Assembly (NCBI RefSeq): GCF_049651205.1
Contig: NZ_JBASBR010000012.1
Coordinates: 186,001 to 250,000, forward strand
From: Castellaniella sp049651205
GTDB lineage: Bacteria > Pseudomonadota > Gammaproteobacteria > Burkholderiales > Burkholderiaceae_B
DNA length: 64,000 nt
Direction: 5' to 3'
Positions 51,786-59,968 of this stretch are shown here, in pieces (positions within the stretch are counted from its first letter, which is position 1; the number at the start of each line of letters is the position of its first letter). A program made the position numbers and the translations under genes. The notes beneath the pieces were generated by a model. That model made no database searches, was not told where the DNA came from, and saw only the letters and a program-made list of their open reading frames with translations.

Positions 51786-52913
51786 AAATCTATCACCAAC
51801 TGGGATGCCATCCGGGATTTTCTGGAAGTGGCACGGACACAAAGAGCCAGCGCCGCCGCACATCGGCTGGGGGTACGCCACAGCACCGTGACGCGCCGGA
51901 TCCGCGGGCTGGAAAACGACCTCGGCCTTACTTTGTTCGAGAAGTCGCGTGCCAACGGTTTTGCACTGACCGAAGAAGGTCTAAAATTCTTTGCCTATGC
52001 AGAGCAGGTTGAAAGCGCACTGCTGGCCGCCCAGGAGGCGCTGTCCGGCTCTGCTCAGGGGCTGAGCGGCCACCTGCGTATTGGCTCTACCGAGGGCTTT
52101 GGTAGCACCATCCTGACACCCCTGATGGTGGATTTTCAACGCCGGCATCCGGGCATGACGCTGGATATTCTGCCAGTTCCCCGGGACATCAGTCTGTCCA
52201 AGCGGGAGGCCGATATTGCGATTGCCCTGGAGCGCCCGCAGCGGGGGCCCTATTTATGCACCAAGCTGGCCGATTACACCTTACGGCTATATGGCACTCG
52301 ACAGTACCTCGACCAGCATCCGGCCATCCGCCGCCCGCAAAATCTCGCCCGGCACCTGTTTATTGGCTATGTGGACGAGCTGCTGTTCAGCGACCGTCTG
52401 CGCTATCTGGACGAACTGGTTCCAACCGCCAATGTGGTGTTTCGCAGCACCAGTATCCTGGCACAGTATCAGGCCACCCTGGCAGGGCATGCCCTGGCGG
52501 TGCTGCCCTGCTTTCTGGCGGCCCACGATACCGGGCTGATCCCGGTGCTGCCCGCAGATATTGTGGTCAACCGTAGTTTCTGGATGTACTGCCACGAAGA
52601 CTTGCGCAAAACCCGGCGTGTCACGGCGCTGTGGGAATACCTTAAACAAGCCCTGCAGCTGAATGCCGGCCTACTGCAGGGTGACAGCCGGATTCTGCGC
52701 ACGCCAGGGCCCTATGCCCTCGCGCAAGCCAACCCCGACAGCCCTGTGCCTGCGCGACGCAAGGCCAGGCCAGGCACTGTCATGCGCGCGACTGCGCACC
52801 CTGCCGTCGAGGCTTTGGCATCCGGATCCGCCGCCATAACAGACCCAGCCCCAGAGACAGAAACAAAGCATGCACCAGCCAGACACCCAGCCAAAACGGT
52901 AGAACCCCATTGA
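51783..52913 (+). CDS. LysR-family regulator with an unusual C-terminal tail
   Basis: A 376-residue LysR-type protein. The helix-turn-helix RASAAAHRLGVRHSTVTRRI is at about 20-40, followed by LENDLGLTLFEKSRANGF and the effector domain to about residue 300. Typical members end near there; this one continues about 75 residues (LAQANPDSPVPARRKARPGT, then Ala/Pro/His-rich sequence) that are antisense to the end of lptF. No ribosome site is visible before ATG 51783; the message may be leaderless, or the in-frame TTG at 51762 may be used. It is divergent from mmsA and probably regulates it. Overlaps lptF tail to tail by 134 bases. Confidence 0.85.
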   Translation: MKSITNWDAIRDFLEVARTQRASAAAHRLGVRHSTVTRRIRGLENDLGLTLFEKSRANGFALTEEGLKFFAYAEQVESALLAAQEALSGSAQGLSGHLRIGSTEGFGSTILTPLMVDFQRRHPGMTLDILPVPRDISLSKREADIAIALERPQRGPYLCTKLADYTLRLYGTRQYLDQHPAIRRPQNLARHLFIGYVDELLFSDRLRYLDELVPTANVVFRSTSILAQYQATLAGHALAVLPCFLAAHDTGLIPVLPADIVVNRSFWMYCHEDLRKTRRVTALWEYLKQALQLNAGLLQGDSRILRTPGPYALAQANPDSPVPARRKARPGTVMRATAHPAVEALASGSAAITDPAPETETKHAPARHPAKTVEPH

Positions 52914-53898
52914 TAATCCAGCCGCGCGAGAGGTTGATGAGGTTCATGTAGAGCAAGGCCAGCAAGCCCGCCAGAAGGAGATCACCGGAACGCCCCAGCC
53001 GCGGATTGACTGCCCCCAGCGGCAAGGCAATCAGGGCCAGGTTAAGCACCGCAATGGGTAGCGCCAGACGCCACATCAACTGCGACAGTGCCTCGTTGTC
53101 GGGGCGCAGGAACAGATCGACCGTAGGCCGTGCCTTGATTTCCTGCAGCGCTTTTTGTTTGGCCGCTTCCAGAGCGCCTGAGTCTGTACGGCTTTCGATG
53201 CGCACCCCGTATTTATCGAAGTCCAGCAGCCGCAGCTCGGGGGTTCCGGGCTTGAGATCGTAGCGATGACCAGGCCCCAGAACAAGAAAGCGGTCGCCAT
53301 TGGCTTCTGTGCGGATGGCGGCGCTGTCAGCGGTCACTACACTGAGCCAATCAGGCTCGATGACGCGAGCCATCACCCGGCCCAGCTCATCGCCCGGGCG
53401 CGTGGGCGATTCGGCAAAAAACACACGCTTCCCGTCATCGGTTTCGATGAATTGACCGGCAGTAACCTTGGAGAGGTCGGAGCGCTGCTCGAAACGCTGA
53501 CGGTACTCGGAAATCTGGCCATAAGCCCAGGGCGATGCAGACAGCGTAAGCGCCGCCACCACCAGGGCCACAGGCACTGCAAACCACATGATGGGGCGCA
53601 GCCAATCGGTAAGCGACAGGCCACTGGCAAACCAGACCGGCATTTCGGATTCGCGGTAACTGCGCGTGACGGTGGTGAGCACCGCCACAAACAGCGCCAC
53701 CGATAAAATCACGGGTAAGGCCGTGATGCTGGAAAACGCGGCCAGCCCAAGCACAACATTGGCACCGATATCGCCGGCGGCAGCATCACCCAGCAGCCGG
53801 ACGATCAGCACACTGAGCCAGACCACCAGCAGCGTGGAAAACACAATACCGGCATGGCTGGTAATCTCGGCAAAAACAGCGCGCTTGAACAATGTCAT
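52780..53898 (-). CDS. lptF: LPS export ABC permease LptF
   Basis: Inner-membrane permease of 372 residues in the LptB2FG complex that extracts lipopolysaccharide. It starts MTLFKRAVFAEITSHAGIVF, with transmembrane helices at about 15-35, 55-80, 100-125, then the periplasmic beta-jellyroll (about 130-265: KVTAGQFIETDDGKRVFFAE) and three C-terminal helices (about 275-355). Start ATG 53898 chosen over the longer frame from 54174, which overlaps the divergent pepA. lptG, usually the next gene, is not downstream; instead a LysR gene overlaps the 3' end on the other strand. Confidence 0.92.
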   Translation of the reverse strand: MTLFKRAVFAEITSHAGIVFSTLLVVWLSVLIVRLLGDAAAGDIGANVVLGLAAFSSITALPVILSVALFVAVLTTVTRSYRESEMPVWFASGLSLTDWLRPIMWFAVPVALVVAALTLSASPWAYGQISEYRQRFEQRSDLSKVTAGQFIETDDGKRVFFAESPTRPGDELGRVMARVIEPDWLSVVTADSAAIRTEANGDRFLVLGPGHRYDLKPGTPELRLLDFDKYGVRIESRTDSGALEAAKQKALQEIKARPTVDLFLRPDNEALSQLMWRLALPIAVLNLALIALPLGAVNPRLGRSGDLLLAGLLALLYMNLINLSRGWIINGVLPFWLGVWLVHALFLSLGLGLLWRRIRMPKPRRQGAQSRA

Positions 53899-53985
53899 GG
53901 GAAAATGCGGAATAATGAGCCGTTGGATTGGGTGGAAAGCTTCACCCGACGCCGGATACACGCCGCTGGAGTAAAGGAAAAACGA

Positions 53986-55479
53986 ATGGAATTTAGCACA
54001 AGCACCTCGACCTACCTGCCCTCTGTAAAAACTCAGGCCCTGGCCGTTGGGGTATTTAAAGATGGCATTCTCAGCCCTGCTGCAGATATTCTTGATCAGG
54101 CCAGCAAAGGCGCCATCCGCTCGGTGGTGCAATCCGAGTTCGATGCCAGCCCCGGCAGTGTCTTGTGCCTGCACGCGCCGGCAGGCATTGCCGCCAGCCG
54201 GGTCATTTTACTCGGACTCGGCGCCCAGGACACCCTGAATGCCGCCACCCTGCGCCAGGCACACCTGGCATTTGCCCATTATTGCGTCAAGGCCAATGTC
54301 AGCACTACCTTCTCTACGCTGTGCTCGCTTAAATGTCCCGATGCCAGCCCCACCACATTGGCACGCCTGTGTGCCAGTGCATTTTGCACGGCGGTGTATC
54401 GCTACGACGAAACCTTCAGCCACGCAAAGCCGGCCATCAAGCTCAGAAGCCTCACCCTGCACGTGGCCCGCAACCAGACCACCCATGCCAAAGAAGGCAT
54501 GGCACAGGGCGCAGCCATCGGATCCGGCATCAATCTGGCCCGCCTGCTGGGCGATCTGCCACCCAATGTCTGCACCCCCAGCTACCTGGGCCAAACCGCC
54601 CGCGATCTCGCCAAACAGTTCAAGACGCTCAAGGCGGAGGTCCTCGACCAGAAAAAAATCGAGGCCTTGAACATGGGCTCATTTTTGTCGGTAGCCCGCG
54701 GGTCTGCCCAGCCACCTGCTTTCATCGTACTGCGCCACACGCCCAGCCAGGCAGCTGCCCGCAAGGCGCCGCCCATTGTGCTGGTTGGCAAAGGCATCAC
54801 GTTTGATGCCGGGGGGATTTCCCTCAAGCCCGGCCCAGCCATGGACGAAATGAAATTCGACATGTGCGGGGCCGCCAGCGTACTGGGCACCCTGCGCGCG
54901 GTCGCCCAACTCGACCTCCCCCGCGAAGTCATCGGCATCATCCCCAGCTGCGAAAACCTGCCCAGCGGCTCAGCTGTCAAACCGGGCGACATCATCACCA
55001 GCATGTCGGGCCAAACCATCGAGGTACTGAACACCGACGCAGAAGGCCGCCTGATCCTCTGCGACGCGCTCACATATGCCGAGCGATTCAAGCCGGCAGC
55101 CGTCATCGATGTCGCTACCCTCACGGGTGCCTGCGTGATTGCGCTGGGTCACGTCAATAGCGGCCTGTTCACCCGGGATGACGCGCTGGCAGCCGATTTG
55201 CTGGCCGCGGGACGCCAGGCCCTCGACCCCGCCTGGCACCTGCCACTGGATGATGCCTATCAGGATCTGCTGAAATCCAATTTTGCCGATATGGCCAATA
55301 TTGGCGGCCGACCAGCAGGTTCCATCACAGCTGCCTGCTTTCTCTCGCGGTTTACCGGCAACTATCGTTGGGCGCACCTGGATATTGCCGGCACCGCCTG
55401 GCTGGAAGGCAAGCAAAAAGGAGCCACCGGGCGCCCAGTCTCTTTGCTCACCCACTATCTGCTGGGTCAGTGCCAGTGA
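53986..55479 (+). CDS. pepA: Leucyl aminopeptidase (M17)
   Basis: Two-metal cytosolic aminopeptidase of 497 residues. The N-terminal macro-like domain (about 1-160) precedes the catalytic domain with GKGITFDAGGISLKPGPAMD (metal-binding Lys/Asp), MKFDMCGAASVLG, ENLPSGSAVKPGDII, the M17 signature NTDAEGRLILCDALTYA and TLTGACVIALGH. Start ATG 53986 with AAAGGA before it; the frame from 53854 is rejected. Divergent from lptF, as in E. coli. The stop overlaps the holC GTG start. Confidence 0.96.
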   Translation: MEFSTSTSTYLPSVKTQALAVGVFKDGILSPAADILDQASKGAIRSVVQSEFDASPGSVLCLHAPAGIAASRVILLGLGAQDTLNAATLRQAHLAFAHYCVKANVSTTFSTLCSLKCPDASPTTLARLCASAFCTAVYRYDETFSHAKPAIKLRSLTLHVARNQTTHAKEGMAQGAAIGSGINLARLLGDLPPNVCTPSYLGQTARDLAKQFKTLKAEVLDQKKIEALNMGSFLSVARGSAQPPAFIVLRHTPSQAAARKAPPIVLVGKGITFDAGGISLKPGPAMDEMKFDMCGAASVLGTLRAVAQLDLPREVIGIIPSCENLPSGSAVKPGDIITSMSGQTIEVLNTDAEGRLILCDALTYAERFKPAAVIDVATLTGACVIALGHVNSGLFTRDDALAADLLAAGRQALDPAWHLPLDDAYQDLLKSNFADMANIGGRPAGSITAACFLSRFTGNYRWAHLDIAGTAWLEGKQKGATGRPVSLLTHYLLGQCQ

Positions 55480-55916
55480 GCCGTATCGATTTCGCTTACG
55501 GCGCGCAACATCGCTTGCGCGCCGCCTGCCGAACCGTTGCCCGCCATATGCAGGCAGGCCATTTGCTGCTGGTTTACTGCACCGATGCAAGACGGCTGAA
55601 GCGCTTTGACGCCCTGCTCTGGAGCTTTGAGCCTGCCAGCTTTATTCCCCACACCCGGATTGACGACCCTCTCGCCCATGAAGCCCGCGTGTGGCTGGTG
55701 CCGGACGCCCCAGCCCTGGCGGGCAGCTCCTCTACCGATTGGCTACTGAACCTGGATATCGACTGCCCTCCGGAGGCACACCGATTTACCCGCATCCTCG
55801 AAATTGTCTCAGGGCACGAAGCCGACATGCAGGCTGCCCGCCAGCGCTGGGCCAACTACCGAGAGGCAGGCCACGATGTCCGGGGACATCAGTTGCCCGC
55901 GCCTCAAGCCTTATAA
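55476..55916 (+). CDS. holC: DNA polymerase III chi subunit
   Basis: A 146-residue clamp-loader accessory protein. From GTG 55476 it reads VSRIDFAYGAQHRLRAACRT, with the family segments LLLVYCTDARRLKRFDALLW, FEPASFIPHTRIDDPLA and LLNLDIDCPP. GTG is preferred because the alternative in-frame ATG starts lie inside pepA; the GTGA overlap with pepA gives coupling, and pepA-holC is a common gene pair. No valS follows; 211 bases with a weak inverted repeat come next. Confidence 0.85.
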   Translation: MSRIDFAYGAQHRLRAACRTVARHMQAGHLLLVYCTDARRLKRFDALLWSFEPASFIPHTRIDDPLAHEARVWLVPDAPALAGSSSTDWLLNLDIDCPPEAHRFTRILEIVSGHEADMQAARQRWANYREAGHDVRGHQLPAPQAL

Positions 55917-56082
55917 CTATTCAGGTTAAAAACCATCCTGGTTACAAACTGAACTTTCTGCATCTTTGGCTGTCCAATCCGCACCCGACCATCCCATGGT
56001 GGTTCACCGTGCAGAGCAAAGGCAAATTGCCGAACCCACACCGCAACCACCAAATGTTCAGCTTGTTGTAAGATTTGAATAT

Positions 56083-56100
56083 TGATGTGCTATAACATCA
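56083..56100. promoter_or_regulatory. Inverted repeat overlapping the promoter of the YccA-like gene
   Basis: TGATGT and ACATCA flank GCTATA (TGATGT-N6-ACATCA). The TATAAC inside it looks like a -10 box, so the repeat could be an operator. The 211-base gap before the gene (55917-56127) contains no other gene that I can support. Confidence 0.35.
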
Positions 56101-56127
56101 GCACGCTCTCACCCACAGGAACTTAAG

Positions 56128-56829
56128 ATGTCCGACTTCCGCCACACACTACCTCGCACCGGCACGTACGATGTGTCGGCTACTGCACGCAACCGCGTGT
56201 TGCGCAACACCTATTGGCTTCTAGCCCTGTCATTGATTCCCACCGTGCTGGGCGCAGCGTTTGGCCTGCAGTTTGGCATGGATCAAACCATGGCCGGCAA
56301 CCCAGGCACCAGCACCATTGTGTTTCTGCTGGGTGCATTTGGCCTGATGTTCCTGATCGAACGCAACAAGAATTCATCTTTGGGCGTCGTGCTGCTGCTG
56401 GGCTTTACGTTCTTCATGGGCCTGATGCTCTCGCGCCTGCTGGGCCACGTCATGGGTCTGGCCAATGGTTCGCAGTTGATCATGTTGGCCTTTGGTGGCA
56501 CCGCTGCCGTGTTTGGCGTGATGGCCACCGTGGCCTCCACCACCAAACGCGACTTCACGCACATGCAAAAGTTTTTGTTTGTGGGTGTGGTGCTGCTGCT
56601 GGTGGCGATGGTCGCCAATATGTTTCTGCAGATCCCCGCACTGATGCTCACCTTGTCAGTGCTGGCCATCGGTATCTTCTCGGCTTTCTTGCTGGTCGAC
56701 CTCCAGCGCGTGGTGCAAGGCGGCGAAACCAACTATGTTACGGCCACGCTAGCGGTTTACCTTGATCTCTACAACATCTTCACCAACCTGCTGATGTTGC
56801 TGGGCATCTTCGGTGGCAACCGCGAATAA
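56128..56829 (+). CDS. Bax-inhibitor-1/YccA-family membrane protein
   Basis: A 233-residue inner-membrane protein with seven hydrophobic helices and the BI-1 pattern: RVLRNTYWLLALSLIPTVLG, MGLMLSRLLGHVMGLANGSQ, FGVMATVASTTKRDFTHMQK, and the C-terminal segment LVDLQRVVQGGETNYVTATL with YLDLYNIFTNLLMLLG. YccA/YbhL relatives interact with the FtsH protease or act as proton-sensitive channels; the role here is not known. It follows holC after 211 bases and has its own promoter-like sequences. It converges on recO with 3 bases between stops. Confidence 0.92.
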   Translation: MSDFRHTLPRTGTYDVSATARNRVLRNTYWLLALSLIPTVLGAAFGLQFGMDQTMAGNPGTSTIVFLLGAFGLMFLIERNKNSSLGVVLLLGFTFFMGLMLSRLLGHVMGLANGSQLIMLAFGGTAAVFGVMATVASTTKRDFTHMQKFLFVGVVLLLVAMVANMFLQIPALMLTLSVLAIGIFSAFLLVDLQRVVQGGETNYVTATLAVYLDLYNIFTNLLMLLGIFGGNRE

Positions 56830-56832
56830 GCA

Positions 56833-57426
56833 CTAATACCGCTGCAGATCCATCAACACCTGGCGCGTACGCAGCGGGCTTTCCAACAATTGATCCAGGC
56901 GTTCCCTCAGAGCCTGCCGCAAGGCAGGCTCTGTGTCTTGGTCGTCAAAGTCCGGTAAAGGCTGATCTACCCCATAACCGGCATGCTCCAGCAGCAACCA
57001 CTCAAAACGGCGCAACACGGCAGCATGAGACCGTCCGGATCCAGTCAATGACAAGGCCGTGAGCGCTGCCTCGTAGGCCTCATATACTCCTGGATGCGGG
57101 TCTTCGCGGGCCAGCAGGCGCAGGATGAGTTCATTCAGATACCAGCCGGACATCATGCCCCTGCCATTAAGCAGACGCACAGGGCCAGCTTCTGCCCTTA
57201 CCAAAGTATGGATGTCAGATACCCCCGACCAGGAAAGCATCAGAGGCTGAAAAGCCACCAACACAGGCCGCAGCGCCGAATATGGGCGCTTGGCCCCTTT
57301 GGCCACCACGGCCACACAGCCGTGATCACGGGTAAAACATTGGGCAATCAGAGAAGTTTCGCGCCAGGGGCTGGCATGCAGAACGTAGCCTTGCGCATCC
57401 TGGATGCGCAGACTGCGTTTAGTCAT
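56833..57426 (-). CDS. recO: DNA repair protein RecO
   Basis: A 197-residue recombination mediator that loads RecA with RecR. It starts MTKRSLRIQDAQGYVLHASP, with the OB-fold RETSLIAQCFTRDHGCVAVV and the helical domain containing VRLLNGRGMMSGWYLNELIL and RFEWLLLEHAGYG. It lacks the C-terminal Zn-cysteines of some homologues. The length is shorter than E. coli RecO (242) at both ends but the frame is closed and the core is complete. The ATG lies 8 bases inside era. The usual neighbour pdxJ is not present downstream; the gene converges on the YccA-like gene. Confidence 0.88.
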   Translation of the reverse strand: MTKRSLRIQDAQGYVLHASPWRETSLIAQCFTRDHGCVAVVAKGAKRPYSALRPVLVAFQPLMLSWSGVSDIHTLVRAEAGPVRLLNGRGMMSGWYLNELILRLLAREDPHPGVYEAYEAALTALSLTGSGRSHAAVLRRFEWLLLEHAGYGVDQPLPDFDDQDTEPALRQALRERLDQLLESPLRTRQVLMDLQRY

Positions 57427-58318
57427 AGCCCAGCTCTCGCAGGGTTGCCTCGCGTCCAGACCAGCCCTTGCGCACCTTGATATAGACGTCCAGATGCACC
57501 TGCTTTTCGAGCAGATTGACCATGTCCTGGCGGGCCTCTGAGGCAATGCGTTTCATGTGCTGGCCACCCGCGCCCAGCAGAATCGGCCGGTGACCTTCGC
57601 GCTCGATGACGACGCAGGCGGCAATGCGGACACCTGTATCGTTTTCTTCCCATTGCTCGATAACGACGGTGCAACCGTAGGGAAGTTCGTCTCCCACCAA
57701 CCGGAAGATTTTTTCTCGAATGAGTTCCGCCGCCAGAAAGCGCACGGGCCGATCAGTGAAGGTATCGGCCTCAAAGAGATGCTCGGCCTCCGGCAGGTAC
57801 TGTGCCAGCTCTCGCAACAGCACATCCAGCTGGACAGACTTCATGGCACTGACCGGCACCACAGCCGCATAAGGAAACGTTTGCGTCAGCTTGGTGACGT
57901 ATGCAAACAAAGCATTTTTGTCCTTGAGGGTGTCGATTTTATTGACCACCAGGACAACTGGCCGCTGAGAAGGCAACAACGGCACAATGGCCGCATCACC
58001 CGCCGACCATTTACCCGCCTCGACCACATGCACCACAACATCGACTTCGGCTAGCGCCTGGGTCACCACACGATTCATCATGCGGTTCATGGCTCCGCCA
58101 TGACGGGTCTGAAAGCCAGGGGTATCGACAAACACAAATTGGTCGGCTTCTTGTGTAAGCACGCCATGGATGCGGTGCCGCGTGGTTTGCGCCTTTCGCG
58201 ACACAATGGACAGCTTGGCACCAATCAGGGCGTTGCTTAGGGTGGACTTGCCCACATTGGGCCGCCCCACCAGCGCCACAAAACCGCAGCGGGAGGGCTG
58301 CATGGAAGGACTGCTCAT
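57419..58318 (-). CDS. era: GTPase Era
   Basis: 16S rRNA-binding GTPase of 299 residues needed for small-subunit maturation. G1 GRPNVGKSTLSNALIG is at about 17-32, G2 TRHRIHGVLTQE, G3 VDTPGFQ, G4 VNKIDTLKD; the C-terminal KH domain begins near 215 with VLIEQWEENDTGVRIAA-type sequence (here VVIEQWEENDTGVRIAACVV) and ends LRELGYD. Start ATG 58318 (MSSPSMQPSRC). Overlaps rnc by 4 bases and recO by 8. Confidence 0.96.
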   Translation of the reverse strand: MSSPSMQPSRCGFVALVGRPNVGKSTLSNALIGAKLSIVSRKAQTTRHRIHGVLTQEADQFVFVDTPGFQTRHGGAMNRMMNRVVTQALAEVDVVVHVVEAGKWSAGDAAIVPLLPSQRPVVLVVNKIDTLKDKNALFAYVTKLTQTFPYAAVVPVSAMKSVQLDVLLRELAQYLPEAEHLFEADTFTDRPVRFLAAELIREKIFRLVGDELPYGCTVVIEQWEENDTGVRIAACVVIEREGHRPILLGAGGQHMKRIASEARQDMVNLLEKQVHLDVYIKVRKGWSGREATLRELGYD

Positions 58319-59073
58319 TTTTTCTCCTGGGCCACTGCCACTGGCAGCGATAGCTGCGCAGGCTTGCGATGGTGCTTGCGCGTACTTTTGTGCGCGGGCG
58401 CCAATGCCTGTATCTGGGCAATCACAAGGCTGGCGGCGGCTTGTTCGGCCGCGCGCCGGCTGCTGCCCGAGGCTTGCACGCGAATATCCAGCTGTGCGGC
58501 CGCGCACATCACATCAAAGGTTTGATTGTGTGCCGCACCCCGCGTAGAAACGACCTCGTAGTGCGGCAGATCCAGACCGCGCCCCTGCATGATTTCCTGC
58601 AACAGGGTTTTGGGATCTTTACCAAAGGTGCGGACATCGATATGCGACAGCACCGGCCGGTACAGATGCTCGATGACGCGGCTGACTTCGGTATAGCCAC
58701 CATCCAGGTACAGTGCACCAAAGATGGCTTCGACCGCATCGGCCAAAATTGAGGGCCGCCGGAAACCGCCACTTTTGAGCTCACCCTCGCCCAGGCGCAA
58801 ATAATTGGACAGCGCCAGCCTTTGTGCAATCTCGGCCAAAGCCGACTGCTTGACCAGATTGGCACGCACACGGGACAAGTCGCCCTCGTCCATTTCGGCG
58901 TGCTCGGTAAACAGCAGGGTGGACACAACAAAATTAAGGATGGAATCACCCAGAAACTCGAGCCGCTCGTTGTGTGGCACCCCATGACTGCGATGTGTCA
59001 GGGCTTGTTCAAGAAGGGCCTGGTCGCGGTAGCGATAATCCAGTGCCGTTTGCAGGGTATCTAGCGCAGTCAT
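58315..59073 (-). CDS. rnc: Ribonuclease III
   Basis: Double-strand RNA endonuclease of 252 residues. The catalytic signature NERLEFLGDSILNFVVS is at about 36-52, the second acidic region is ADAVEAIFGALYLDGGY, and the C-terminal double-strand RNA-binding domain spans about 155-225 (DPKTLLQEIMQGRGLDLPHY). It ends in a basic tail of about 20 residues. ATG 59073 overlaps the lepB stop by one base and its own stop overlaps the era start by four; the operon is tightly packed. Confidence 0.96.
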   Translation of the reverse strand: MTALDTLQTALDYRYRDQALLEQALTHRSHGVPHNERLEFLGDSILNFVVSTLLFTEHAEMDEGDLSRVRANLVKQSALAEIAQRLALSNYLRLGEGELKSGGFRRPSILADAVEAIFGALYLDGGYTEVSRVIEHLYRPVLSHIDVRTFGKDPKTLLQEIMQGRGLDLPHYEVVSTRGAAHNQTFDVMCAAAQLDIRVQASGSSRRAAEQAAASLVIAQIQALAPAHKSTRKHHRKPAQLSLPVAVAQEKK

Positions 59074-59960
59074 TACTGAAACCCGCCTATTCGGCTGGGT
59101 GAACTGAAATTCATCCAGATAAAGAATGCCCGGCCAACAATGTTCTGGTCTGGGACAAAGCCCCAATAGCGGCTGTCCAGGCTGTTGTCCCGATTGTCGC
59201 CCATCATAAAGTAATGCCCTGCAGGCACAGTGCACCGCACGCCATCGCCCTGATAGTCGCAATTCTGAAAATCGGGAAACCGCGTAATGGGACCAAAATC
59301 CTGTGGGGCGTGGACATTAAGCAAAATACGATGGGATACCGACCCAAGCTGTTCGCGATATTGCCCAACATAGACGGCGCGGTCGGGCTCGTAGTAATCA
59401 CCGGCGCGTTCATGCTGCACCACCTGCCCATTTACCGACAAAGTTTTATTGCGATACTCAATGACGTCTCCGGGCTCACCCACCACGCGTTTGATGTAAT
59501 CCACCGAGGGATCAACCGGGTAGCGGAACACCACCACGTCGCCACGATGCGGTGTACCAATCTCGACGACCTTCTTGTCGATCACCGGAAGACGGATTCC
59601 GTACTGAAATTTGTTCACCAGAATGAGGTCGCCGTTTTCAAGTGTTGGCAACATCGACCCGGAGGGAATCCGGAAGGGCTCAACTACAAATGACCGCAAC
59701 ACAAACACAAACAGAATGACGGGGAAAAAGCTGACGCAGTACTCGACCCACCAGGGCGCCTGAAAGGCACGGTCGTAAGCTTGCTGGCACTCGGATTTTA
59801 GGGCGGCGGCGTCCAGCCCTGCAGCGTTATGACTGCAAGCCTGCATGGCCGCTTCGGCACGCGCGCGCCGCCGCTTGCGCAAGCTGACACGATCCCACAA
59901 CCAGACCAGCCCGGTGAGAACCAGGGCGCAGAACAACAACAGGGCAAAATCCCAGCTCAT
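59073..59960 (-). CDS. lepB: Signal peptidase I
   Basis: Membrane-bound Ser/Lys protease of 295 residues removing signal peptides. Two N-terminal membrane segments (about 1-22 and 80-98) precede the catalytic domain: FRIPSGSMLPTLENGDLILV with the nucleophile Ser, and VDYIKRVVGEPGDVIEY with the general-base Lys; the C-terminal box GDNRDNSLDSRYWGFVPDQN is intact. Starts 8 bases after lepA and overlaps rnc by one base. Confidence 0.96.
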   Translation of the reverse strand: MSWDFALLLFCALVLTGLVWLWDRVSLRKRRRARAEAAMQACSHNAAGLDAAALKSECQQAYDRAFQAPWWVEYCVSFFPVILFVFVLRSFVVEPFRIPSGSMLPTLENGDLILVNKFQYGIRLPVIDKKVVEIGTPHRGDVVVFRYPVDPSVDYIKRVVGEPGDVIEYRNKTLSVNGQVVQHERAGDYYEPDRAVYVGQYREQLGSVSHRILLNVHAPQDFGPITRFPDFQNCDYQGDGVRCTVPAGHYFMMGDNRDNSLDSRYWGFVPDQNIVGRAFFIWMNFSSPSRIGGFQ

Positions 59961-59968
59961 GCTAATCC

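Noticed and set aside
56083..56100. FNR/Anr box (TTGAT-N4-ATCAA) at the YccA-like promoter
   Set aside because: Only the left half (TTGAT) fits; the right half reads TATAA/ACATCA.
56833..57546. RecO truncated by frameshift
   Set aside because: The frame is closed at both ends; start at 57426 and the shorter length agree with other short RecO proteins, and overlaps with era are natural.
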